Source: Flemingiibacterium sp045634345
GTDB lineage: Bacteria > Bacillota > Clostridia > Oscillospirales > CAG-272
Assembly: GCA_045634345.1 (NCBI GenBank)
Contig: JAZRAB010000023.1
Span: forward strand, 1 to 12,897
Reading direction: 5' to 3'
DNA: 12,897 nucleotides
Positions 6,673-12,864 of this stretch are shown here, one piece after another. The stretch's first letter is position 1; each line of letters opens with the position of its first letter. The notes beneath the pieces are model-generated. The model had not been told where the DNA came from and ran no database searches. It was given only the letters and a program-made list of their open reading frames with translations. A program made the translations under genes and the position numbers.

Positions 6673-7153
6673 ATTTAGCCTCTCCGTCCGTGCGGGACTC
6701 CTTGAGCTTCTTCAAGTTGTTAAGCTCGTTAATGAACGCATCCGCCTCGTTAAACTCGCGGTAAACCGAGCAGAAGCGTATGTACGCGACGTCATCAAGC
6801 TCGCGGAGCTTTGCCATGATACGCTCGCCGATCTCCACGGTCGATACCTCAATACGGTGACCGTTTTTGAAATCGGCTTCCATTCCGGCGACGATGTCTT
6901 CCATTTGCTCGTCTGTGACCGGACGCTTCTGGCAGGCTTTTTTTATACCGTTCATTATCTTGTCACGGTCAAATGCTTCTCGGCTGTTGTCGCGCTTGCA
7001 GACAACAAGTGCGCCGCGCTCGACCGTTTCATACGATGTAAATCTGTGCTGACAGTTAAGGCACTCTCTGCGGCGGCGTATACTGCGCTCATCGTCTATG
7101 GGGCGAGTGTCAAGTACCTTATCCTCGTTACATCCGCAGATGGGACATTTCAT
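6671..7153 (-). CDS. nrdR: Transcriptional repressor NrdR
   Basis: This 160-aa protein binds NrdR boxes upstream of ribonucleotide reductase genes and represses them according to ATP/dATP levels. It has an N-terminal zinc ribbon with Cys3, Cys6, Cys31 and Cys34 (MKCPICG and CLNCQHRF), an RRRREC basic patch, and an ATP-cone from about residue 48 to 138 (VCKRD...FDRDKI...YIRFCSVYREF). The length and N-terminus match the family closely. The ribosome binding site is weak: the nearest AAAGG is 13 nt from the ATG. No nrd genes or clear NrdR boxes are in the window. Confidence 0.95.
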   Translation of the reverse strand: MKCPICGCNEDKVLDTRPIDDERSIRRRRECLNCQHRFTSYETVERGALVVCKRDNSREAFDRDKIMNGIKKACQKRPVTDEQMEDIVAGMEADFKNGHRIEVSTVEIGERIMAKLRELDDVAYIRFCSVYREFNEADAFINELNNLKKLKESRTDGEAK

Positions 7154-7206
7154 AGCTTAAACCATGCCTTTCTTGTGCCGCAGATCACGTCCGCGACAGG
7201 GGATAG

Positions 7207-7265
7207 TCACCGCTTACGGTGATCGTTGATGTTATTATTATAGCATGAAGTAAACTTTTTTTCAA
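7207..7265 (-). promoter_or_regulatory. nrdR promoter and leader hairpin
   Basis: On the minus strand, TTGAAA (7265-7260), a 17-nt spacer and TATAAT (7242-7237). A perfect 6-bp hairpin with a CTTA loop (7207-7222) lies just downstream, near the predicted transcript start. Confidence 0.75.
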
Positions 7266-7292
7266 CCCCTTTACCGATTTTTTCTTATACAA

Positions 7293-7336
7293 AATCGCAC
7301 AAAAATCACACAAATTTTCGCATGTGCGATTATACT
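7293..7336 (+). promoter_or_regulatory. Putative promoter with operator-like repeats for the peptidase C26 gene
   Basis: AATCGCACA (7293-7301) and TGTGCGATT (7323-7331) are a perfect 9-bp inverted repeat. Its right arm touches a TATACT -10 box (7331-7336). ATCGCACAAA and ATCACACAAA (7294 and about 11 nt later) are a direct repeat. The -35 match is poor. The arrangement suggests a regulator site over a weak promoter. Confidence 0.4.
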
Positions 7337-7357
7337 GTAGTATCAACACAAAGGACG

Positions 7358-8044
7358 GTGATCGCCATAAATCCTCTGATCGGAATTACCACGTCGTCTA
7401 ACTATGACGGCAACTTTTTCCTGCGCAGACAGTACTGCAGTGCGGTACTGCGCGCCGGCGGAATACCCATTATGCTCCCACCGGTAGGTCGCCCCACCGC
7501 GGCACTCGGCATCGTTGATGGAATCCTCCTCTCGGGCGGCGGAGACATCGCCCCCAGACTGTGCGGTATTACCGACTACGATCCCATGCTGCTTTTTGAG
7601 GTGTTCCCCGAGCGCGACGAGTACGAATTAGAGCTTGCCTCGCTCGCGTATGAGCGCGATATACCGATACTCGGTATCTGCCGCGGTGTGCAGGTGCTGA
7701 ATGCCACGCTCGGCGGAAGCCTGCATTTCGATATTCCGGGGCACAGACAGACGCTCTCGCGCGAACAGCCTTCGCACAGCGTAATCGTCGCTCCCGGCTC
7801 ACTGCTGCACCGTCTTGTCGGTGCATGCGTGCTTGAAGTCAACAGCTTTCATCATCAGGCCGTTGATAAACCGGCAGAGTCGCTCAGGGTATGCGCCCAT
7901 GCCGAGGACGGCCCCGCCGAGGCGCTCGAAGCGCCCGACAAGCGGTTTTGTCTTGGCGTACAGTGGCATCCCGAGCATATGAGTGGCTTTGCCGCCGATG
8001 TGCTGTTTGCCGCGCTATGCGCGGCGGTTTGCATGGAGCGGTAG
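7358..8044 (+). CDS. Gamma-glutamyl-gamma-aminobutyrate hydrolase-like protein (peptidase C26)
   Basis: A class-I glutamine-amidotransferase-like hydrolase of the PuuD group, which cleaves gamma-glutamyl amides in the cytoplasm. It contains LLSGGGD for the oxyanion region, GICRG with the nucleophilic Cys, NSFHHQAVD, and the catalytic His and Glu in QWHPEH. The start is uncertain. GTG at 7358 is the nearest standard start after the putative -10, but it lies inside an extended ribosome binding site (AAGGACGGTGATC). That site is best placed for the ATA at 7367, where family members begin MxPLIGITTS (225 aa). An ATG at 7322 lies upstream of the -10. The gene stands alone. Confidence 0.85.
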   Translation: MIAINPLIGITTSSNYDGNFFLRRQYCSAVLRAGGIPIMLPPVGRPTAALGIVDGILLSGGGDIAPRLCGITDYDPMLLFEVFPERDEYELELASLAYERDIPILGICRGVQVLNATLGGSLHFDIPGHRQTLSREQPSHSVIVAPGSLLHRLVGACVLEVNSFHHQAVDKPAESLRVCAHAEDGPAEALEAPDKRFCLGVQWHPEHMSGFAADVLFAALCAAVCMER

Positions 8045-8047
8045 CTT

Positions 8048-8209
8048 ATTGTTTGTAGGGGAGTTTGGCGCTCCGATTATCGAGAGCGTTCCCCTCGAAG
8101 CTTTAGCCAAACACTCTATGAGCGTATGCGTATAATAAAGCTTTTGCGGTGAGCTTTAGCACATCTTCGATGTGCTACGAAAAGCGACTCGTTCTCCTAT
8201 ACAAACAAT
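8048..8209 (+). repeat. Family B repeat, copy 2, bounded by perfect 10-bp inverted repeats (MITE-like)
   Basis: ATTGTTTGTA (8048-8057) and TACAAACAAT (8200-8209) are perfect terminal inverted repeats, extended by GGGGAG / CTCC. The interior shares three exact blocks with 3258-3360 (here 8094-8111, 8113-8124 and 8181-8198) and carries its own perfect 9-bp hairpin at 8157-8177. It has no coding capacity. No target-site duplication is evident. Confidence 0.65.
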
Positions 8210-8219
8210 CCTCGCTCAC

Positions 8220-8251
8220 AAAAAAGCCGTCTGACTTTTAATCAGACAGCT
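8220..8251 (-). terminator. Rho-independent terminator of the LysM-CAP gene
   Basis: The stem pairs 8225-8234 with 8242-8251 (10 bp, one G-U) around a 7-nt loop. On the minus strand it is followed by TTTTTT. Confidence 0.88.
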
Positions 8252-8264
8252 CTTTGAGATGCGG

Positions 8265-8873
8265 TTATTTTCTTATAAACATCTGTGTCCAATAATTTCC
8301 GGCCTTGACGTAACCAACCCCTATGTGCGTGAACGACGCATTAAGTATGTTTGCACGGTGTCCGGATGAGTTCATCCAAGCGTTGACTACCGCCTGCGGT
8401 GTTCTTTGACCGTACGCGATATTTTCACCTGCGCTTCGATAAGATATACCGAAGTTTTTTATCATCTGAAACGGTGAGCCGTAAACGGGACTTGTATGGG
8501 AGAAGTATTTGTTATCTCTCATATCCTGCGATTTGTACCTTGCGACGCGGCTAAGCTCCCAATCGTGCGTCAGCGGCTTCAAACCGCTCTTGGCACGCGC
8601 CTCGTTTACAAGCCGCACCACCTCGCTCTCGTAATTCGCAACCGTCCCATCAAGAGTCGGGATATTGAGCACCTGCCCCGGATAGATCAGATCATAGTTT
8701 ACTATCTGCGGATTCGCCGCCTTTATCTCGCTTAATCCGACTTGGTATTTAAGGGCGATCTTCCACATGGTATCACCTGACACCACCTTGTGAGTGGTCG
8801 CCGCGCTTGTACCCGTTATAAGCATTGCCGCCGTCATCGCGCCGACAATTGCGTACAATAAAAATCTTTTCAT
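8265..8873 (-). CDS. Secreted LysM-CAP (SCP/YkwD-like) protein
   Basis: This 202-aa protein has a signal peptide (MKRFLLYAIVGAMTAAMLIT, likely cleaved after GTSA). A LysM domain follows at about residues 28-71 (HKVVSGDTMWKIALKY...LIYPGQVLNIP), which binds peptidoglycan. A C-terminal CAP domain runs from about 78 to 202 with LVNEARAKSGLKPL, YFSHTSP, GENIAYG, WMNSSGHRANIL and the terminal FTHIGVGY...WTQMF. The architecture is that of YkwD-type wall-associated proteins of spore-forming Firmicutes, whose biochemical activity is unsettled. The start at 8873 has GGAGG 9 nt upstream. Longer in-frame starts would add an unconvincing N-terminus before the signal peptide. Promoter and terminator flank it as a single-gene unit. 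Confidence 0.92.
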   Translation of the reverse strand: MKRFLLYAIVGAMTAAMLITGTSAATTHKVVSGDTMWKIALKYQVGLSEIKAANPQIVNYDLIYPGQVLNIPTLDGTVANYESEVVRLVNEARAKSGLKPLTHDWELSRVARYKSQDMRDNKYFSHTSPVYGSPFQMIKNFGISYRSAGENIAYGQRTPQAVVNAWMNSSGHRANILNASFTHIGVGYVKAGNYWTQMFIRK

Positions 8874-8949
8874 TTGCCTATACCTCCATCTGTGCATTGA
8901 TGACAAATTGCTCGCATGCATTTGCACGCTACTCGTCATCATCACCAAC

Positions 8950-8978
8950 ATTATACCATAATTCGTCCTATTTTGCAA
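8950..8978 (-). promoter_or_regulatory. Promoter of the LysM-CAP gene
   Basis: TTGCAA (8978-8973), a 17-nt spacer and TATAAT (8955-8950) on the minus strand, with TGG forming an extended -10. The leader to the ATG at 8873 contains a 7-bp inverted repeat (TGATGAC / GTCATCA). The promoter occupies most of the 126-bp divergent spacer with the lipase gene, for which no separate convincing promoter was found. Confidence 0.8.
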
Positions 8979-8999
8979 ATGTAATATAAGGAAGGTATC

Positions 9000-9620
9000 A
9001 TGAACCTTTACGACCTTTTTTCAATGTGCATATCCATCCCGTACCTACAGACCGGCGGCTCTGCCAACTACGCCATACTGCGCGAGGGACGTGTACTGTA
9101 CATATTTTTTGAAGCCTCCTCCGGTCGCAATGATTGGCGTATAAATTTCAATTTTCCGGCAAAGGCTTACAAGCGAATGGGGCATACGGTCTGGTTTGCG
9201 CATCGCGGGTTTCTCGACACATGGAAGGAGCTGGAGGCGGTGCTTGCTGACAAAATCGCCGACCGCACAGTCAAAAAGCTCGTAATCACCGGCTACTCCC
9301 ACGGTGCGGCACTCGCGGTGCTTTGCCACGAGTACGTCTGGTATAACCGTCCCGATTTGCGCGAGACGCTTGACGGCTACGGCTTCGGCTCGCCGCGAGT
9401 CTTTTGGGGAATAAAAAATGCCGAGTTAAGTCGGCGCTGGAAGCGGTTTAATGTGATACGCAATATTGACGACATAGTCACTCATCTGCCTCCCACCGCC
9501 CTCGGTTACAGACACGTCGGGACGATGATAAAGCTCGGTTCTCGCGGTAATTACTCCCCCGTTGATGCTCACCGACCTGAAAATATCCTCCGCGAGCTTC
9601 GGATATATCGGGATGAGTGA
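9000..9620 (+). CDS. Class-3 lipase-like alpha/beta hydrolase
   Basis: This 206-aa protein has the lipase_3 (fungal lipase-like) layout: WFAHRGFLDTW (65-75) before the nucleophile elbow, VITGYSHGAALA (95-106) with Ser100 in GxSxG, GYGFGSPRVF (126-135), DDIVTHLPP with a catalytic Asp at 157 or 158, and His191 in DAHRPENIL. The Ser-Asp-His triad is therefore complete. There is no signal peptide or membrane segment, so it is probably cytoplasmic. The likely reaction is ester hydrolysis on acylglycerols or phospholipids; the substrate is unknown. AAGGAAGG lies 4 nt before the ATG. It is divergent from the LysM-CAP gene. Confidence 0.85.
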   Translation: MNLYDLFSMCISIPYLQTGGSANYAILREGRVLYIFFEASSGRNDWRINFNFPAKAYKRMGHTVWFAHRGFLDTWKELEAVLADKIADRTVKKLVITGYSHGAALAVLCHEYVWYNRPDLRETLDGYGFGSPRVFWGIKNAELSRRWKRFNVIRNIDDIVTHLPPTALGYRHVGTMIKLGSRGNYSPVDAHRPENILRELRIYRDE

Positions 9621-9660
9621 TGGGGTTGATTTGCCAATCGTTTTACGCTTCGTTTATGGC

Positions 9661-9818
9661 AACTCCCAAGCGGCTCAGCCGAGGCTTGAGGGGGTGGAGG
9701 GGGAGCACGCATCGGCGTTTGAGAGCAGTGGCTCCCCCTCCCGAGTGGCGGCAAAGCCGCCGCGAGCAATACGGCAGGCAGCGCAAAGCGCCGCAAGGAG
9801 CATCGACAATCGAAGCAT
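9661..9818 (+). repeat. Dispersed GC-rich intergenic repeat, family A, copy 4
   Basis: The most complete forward-oriented copy: GGCTCAGCCGAGG near the left end, a 17-nt block identical to copy 1 (9711-9727), ACGGCAGGCA (9771-9780), and the 9793-9818 tail shared with copy 3. It lies between the lipase stop and the next terminator. The overlapping frames of up to about 100 codons mirror those in copy 1 and are not treated as genes. Confidence 0.75.
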
Positions 9819-9837
9819 TAATTCCTCCCAATTACCA

Positions 9838-9871
9838 ACAAAAAACCGGTGCCGCTTGCACGGCACCGGTT
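9838..9871 (-). terminator. Terminator of the minD/methylglyoxal-synthase-like operon
   Basis: A perfect 11-bp GC-rich stem (9844-9854 with 9861-9871, 6-nt loop) is followed on the minus strand by TTTTTTGTTGG. It begins 4 nt after the last stop codon of the operon. Confidence 0.92.
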
Positions 9872-9875
9872 CAAT

Positions 9876-10301
9876 TTAATCATCCTTGCGGTTGTATACC
9901 GACTTCGGGTTGACGATCTCACGCCAATCGAGTCCGCCCGTGTCGAGGGCACATACAAGCACCTCGGCTGTCGCAATATTCGTCGCAACCGGTACGTTAT
10001 ATACATCGCACATGCGAAGAAGATTGTGCTCCTCCTCATTGAAAACGACATCCTTCGAGGTGTCGCGGAAATATATGAGCAGGTCTATCTCGTTGTATGC
10101 AAGGCGCGAGGTGATCTGCTGTGTTCCGCCCTGGGAGCCGGCAAGGAGCTTCTCTATTTTCAGTCCCGTTGCTTCTGTTATATATTTACCGGTGATGCCC
10201 GTAGCACACAGATTGTGCTTGCAAAGTATACCGCAGTATGCAATACAGAACTGCGTCATTAATTCCTTCTTCTTGTCGTCGGCAATAATAGCTATTTCCA
10301 T
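9876..10301 (-). CDS. Methylglyoxal-synthase-family protein with degenerate active site
   Basis: This 141-aa protein aligns over its whole length with MgsA (about 135-152 aa), which converts dihydroxyacetone phosphate to methylglyoxal. The fold markers are present: IAIIADDKKKE at the start, CATGITGKYI (32-41), GSQGGTQQI (55-63), IDLLIYFRD (72-80) and NVPVATNIATAE (102-113). The catalytic set is not. Compared with E. coli MgsA, His19 is Asp8, Asp71 is Thr60, His98 is Phe87 and Asp101 is Glu90; only the Asp91 equivalent (Asp80) stays. It may therefore bind a phosphorylated ligand without making methylglyoxal, or do a different reaction. AGGGAG lies 7 nt before the ATG. It follows minD by 42 nt in one transcript. 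Confidence 0.85.
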   Translation of the reverse strand: MEIAIIADDKKKELMTQFCIAYCGILCKHNLCATGITGKYITEATGLKIEKLLAGSQGGTQQITSRLAYNEIDLLIYFRDTSKDVVFNEEEHNLLRMCDVYNVPVATNIATAEVLVCALDTGGLDWREIVNPKSVYNRKDD

Positions 10302-10343
10302 TTGTATCTCCCTTTCATTGATAATCCGAAGCTTTTGTCGTTT

Positions 10344-11156
10344 TTATATCATTCCGAGCAGACGTTTGATCTGCCCTTTTGTTTTGACTCCCTTGAAGCC
10401 GTGAAACAGCGGTACGTACATCCCCTCAAGCCTGCTTGCGATATTGTCAAACGCCGCACGTGCATTTGAACTCTTCAGCTGGCACGCAAGCCGTCCGGTT
10501 TCTGCACCGACCATTAACTCGCGCTCATACGGCACGATTCCGCAAAGCTGTATAAAGGTTCTGTCGATTATTTCATTTATTCCCGGCCGTTCTCCGGCAA
10601 GCGCCGCCGCTAAATCAAAGCTGTTTATGAGCAGTCTTTGATTCATTATGTGATTCCTTGTCAAATACTCGCCCGTCTGCCCCGCCGCACGAATACTCGA
10701 CGGCTGATGAGATGCAACTATGATCGCACTCTCGACCACGCCCGATTCGAGCACCGCAGGCACTCCGAGAGAACCCGGCGTGTCAAGCAGTATGTGGTCA
10801 AACGCTTCATAGTCAAGCGCATCCTCGATGATCCCCGAAAATTCATCAGCGGTGATATCCCGTCCGCCCTTATACGGCGCCGCGGCAAACCACAGATTTT
10901 CCGAGCGTGTATCACGAAGAAGCACGCGCGATATATCGGTACGCCCTTTCGCGGCATCGTAGAGATCATACATAATATCGTTTTCGACTCCGAGCAAAAG
11001 GTCAAGGCAGCGCATATCGAAGTCGCAGTCACACAGCAGCACCTTTTTTCCACGCACGGCAAGTGACATGGCAAGATTTGCCGCAACGGTAGATTTTCCG
11101 ACTCCGCCCTTGCACGAAGTTATTAGTGTTATCTTTGCCGTTTTTCTGTCCTCCAC
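10344..11156 (-). CDS. minD: MinD/ParA-family ATPase
   Basis: A 270-aa P-loop ATPase of the MinD group. It has the deviant Walker A CKGGVGKST (15-23) with the signature Lys16 and P-loop Lys21, then LLCDCDFDMRCLDLLLGVEN as switch I, and HILLDTPG as switch II. The basic amphipathic C-terminus (KTKGQIKRLLGMI) looks like the MinD membrane-targeting helix. MinD positions the division inhibitor MinC at the membrane. The sequence is divergent (Cys before the P-loop, short C-terminal part), so an orphan MinD-like role is possible. The GTG at 11156 overlaps a GGTGGAGG ribosome binding site; that site better fits the ACG at 11141, where homologues begin MxKI. It leads the operon with the MgsA-like gene; no minC or minE is near. 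Confidence 0.8.
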   Translation of the reverse strand: MEDRKTAKITLITSCKGGVGKSTVAANLAMSLAVRGKKVLLCDCDFDMRCLDLLLGVENDIMYDLYDAAKGRTDISRVLLRDTRSENLWFAAAPYKGGRDITADEFSGIIEDALDYEAFDHILLDTPGSLGVPAVLESGVVESAIIVASHQPSSIRAAGQTGEYLTRNHIMNQRLLINSFDLAAALAGERPGINEIIDRTFIQLCGIVPYERELMVGAETGRLACQLKSSNARAAFDNIASRLEGMYVPLFHGFKGVKTKGQIKRLLGMI

Positions 11157-11162
11157 CTATCC

Positions 11163-11253
11163 GCGCGTGACGGATGCATGCGCTTATTGCTGTCACGTGC
11201 AAAAAATGTCAACAAACAACAAGACCGTTCATTTTACATGGCGGTTTTGTTGT
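11163..11253 (-). promoter_or_regulatory. Structured leader of the minD operon
   Basis: There are two hairpins between the promoter and minD. The first pairs 11216-11227 with 11242-11253 (12 bp, one G-U), with an inner CAT/ATG pairing. The second pairs 11163-11171 with 11192-11200 (9 bp, one wobble). The first is followed on the minus strand by TTTGTTGACATTTTTT, so it could act as an attenuator. Confidence 0.45.
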
Positions 11254-11256
11254 GAA

Positions 11257-11394
11257 TTACATATTGGCTAATGTGACACTAATATGATACCATGATTTTG
11301 TAGTTTCTGTCAATACCTCACAGCGAATTTTACGCAAAAAAAATGAATTTTTACATTTTCGACAAAAATTTAGGAGTTTTTTTATTAATTGCAC
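11257..11394 (-). CDS. Possible 45-aa basic small protein
   Basis: A GTG at 11394 is preceded by a full AAGGAGG with a 9-nt spacer, the strongest ribosome binding site match in the window. The frame encodes 45 residues, very basic at the N-terminus (MQLIKKLLNFCRKCKNSFFL...) with CxxC-spaced cysteines at 11 and 14. Its codons are AT-rich, unlike its neighbours, and it overlaps the proposed minD promoter. No good promoter is seen upstream of it. No homologue is recognised. Confidence 0.3.
   Translation of the reverse strand: MQLIKKLLNFCRKCKNSFFLRKIRCEVLTETTKSWYHISVTLANM
11284..11313 (-). promoter_or_regulatory. Promoter of the minD operon
   Basis: TTGACA (11313-11308), an 18-nt spacer and TATCAT (11289-11284) with a TGG extended -10, on the minus strand, giving a leader of about 120 nt before minD. 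The surrounding AT-rich 426-nt spacer also holds the small frame and the glyA promoter. Confidence 0.7.
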
Positions 11395-11479
11395 AATCTG
11401 ACACCTCCTTGCTCCTTATTTGTTCGCATTTTGTAGAAAAAATCGGCATTATTATTGCAGAATATTTACAAAATACTTA

Positions 11480-11508
11480 TTGTAATCAGCCGCGAAATGT
11501 TGTATAAT
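11480..11508 (+). promoter_or_regulatory. glyA promoter
   Basis: TTGTAA (11480-11485), a 17-nt spacer and TATAAT (11503-11508). The leader of about 70 nt is AT-rich and includes a perfect 7-bp inverted repeat TTATAAT/ATTATAA (11527-11544). Confidence 0.75.
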
Positions 11509-11582
11509 TATCGTAATGGTGTATTATTATAATTAATATTATAAAATATCTTAAAAACTGTACATCGCAAAGGAGACACAAA

Positions 11583-12839
11583 ATGATTAAGGAAAACATG
11601 AATTTCATCAAACAGTTCGATCCCGAGGTTGGCGAGGCTATCGAAAAGGAATACGCCCGTCAGCAGAGAGGTCTTGAGCTTATCGCGTCCGAGAATGTCG
11701 TTTCCCCTGCTGTCATGGCAGCTATGGGCACCGTTCTCACCAACAAGTACGCCGAGGGTTATCCCGCAAAGCGTTACTACGGCGGATGCGAGTGCGTAGA
11801 TATCGCGGAAAACATCGCCAGAGAGCGTGCATGCAAGCTCTTCGGTGCTGAGCATGCAAATGTACAGCCCCACTCCGGTGCGCAGGCTAACACCGCCGTA
11901 TATATTGCACTTCTTCAGCCCGGCGATACAGTTCTCGGCATGAACCTCGCACACGGCGGTCACTTAACGCACGGAAGCCCCGTGAACATCTCCGGTCTTC
12001 TCTACAACTTCGTTCCTTACGGCGTCGAGGACGACGGAAGAATCGACTACGACAAGGTTGAATTTCTTGCAAAAGAGAACAAGCCGAAGCTGATCGTTGC
12101 AGGCGCATCCGCATATCCGCGCGTTATCGACTTCAAGCGTCTTTCCGAAATCGCAAAGAGCGTCGGCGCTTACCTCATGGTCGATATGGCTCATATCGCG
12201 GGACTTGTTGCGGCGGGCGTTCATCCCAGCCCCGTTCCGTACGCCGACATCGTTACCACCACAACACACAAGACACTCCGCGGTCCGAGAGGCGGTATGA
12301 TCCTCTGCCGCGAGGAGCTTGCAAAGATTATAGATAAGGCGATATTCCCCGGCACACAGGGCGGCCCCCTCATGCATGTTATCGCATCGAAGGCGGTCTG
12401 CTTCGGCGAGGCACTTAAGCCCGAATTTAAGGCATATCAGGAGCAGATCATCAAGAACGCAAAGGCGCTTGCAGATGCTCTTGTCGCCGAAGGCTTCGAT
12501 CTCGTATCGGGCGGCACGGACAACCACCTCATGCTTCTCGACCTGCGTTCCATGGGTATCACCGGTAAGCAGCTCGAAAAGCAGCTTGACGAGGTATACA
12601 TCACAGTCAATAAGAACGCAATCCCGAACGATCCCGAATCTCCGTTCGTAACCAGCGGCGTGCGTATCGGTACTCCGGCAGTCACCTCGCGCGGTCTTAA
12701 GGAAGATGACATGAAGGTCATCGCTCACCTTATCAAGCTCGCGGCAACCGATTTCGAGAACTCCGCCGACTACATCCGCGCCGAAGTTACCAAGATCTGC
12801 GACAAATATCCGCTCTACGAAGGGAAATATAATATATAG
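11583..12839 (+). CDS. glyA: Serine hydroxymethyltransferase
   Basis: This 418-aa protein is almost the length of E. coli GlyA. The PLP enzyme interconverts serine plus tetrahydrofolate with glycine plus 5,10-methylene-tetrahydrofolate, the main source of one-carbon units for purines and thymidylate. The motifs are LELIASENVVSPAV (31-44), NKYAEGYPAKRYYGG (54-68), QPHSGAQAN (95-103), NLAHGGHLTHG (121-131), VDMAHIAG with Asp201 and His204, the PLP lysine Lys230 in TTTTHKTLRGPRGG, and GTQGGP (257-262). The ATG follows AAGGAG by 8 nt. It is a single-gene unit as far as the window shows; a family A repeat starts soon after the stop and no terminator is visible before the edge. Confidence 0.97.
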   Translation: MIKENMNFIKQFDPEVGEAIEKEYARQQRGLELIASENVVSPAVMAAMGTVLTNKYAEGYPAKRYYGGCECVDIAENIARERACKLFGAEHANVQPHSGAQANTAVYIALLQPGDTVLGMNLAHGGHLTHGSPVNISGLLYNFVPYGVEDDGRIDYDKVEFLAKENKPKLIVAGASAYPRVIDFKRLSEIAKSVGAYLMVDMAHIAGLVAAGVHPSPVPYADIVTTTTHKTLRGPRGGMILCREELAKIIDKAIFPGTQGGPLMHVIASKAVCFGEALKPEFKAYQEQIIKNAKALADALVAEGFDLVSGGTDNHLMLLDLRSMGITGKQLEKQLDEVYITVNKNAIPNDPESPFVTSGVRIGTPAVTSRGLKEDDMKVIAHLIKLAATDFENSADYIRAEVTKICDKYPLYEGKYNI

Positions 12840-12864
12840 CAGGCACAGCCGCGCCTTCCGCTCC

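Noticed and set aside
7207..7336. NrdR box for autoregulation upstream of nrdR
   Set aside because: No match to the ACAC(A/T)ATATAT(A/T)GTGT consensus; the palindromes present are different in sequence.
8982..8987. TAATAT as a -10 box for the lipase gene
   Set aside because: Transcription would begin within the ribosome binding site, and there is no -35 match at the right distance.
9562..9913. Two overlapping frames of about 100 codons after the lipase
   Set aside because: They cover the family A repeat and the terminator stem, start inside the lipase gene and lack ribosome binding sites.
11964..12728. 254-codon open frame on the minus strand within glyA
   Set aside because: It is antisense to an unambiguous glyA with all catalytic motifs. 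It has no family resemblance or ribosome binding site and is explained by the codon bias of glyA.
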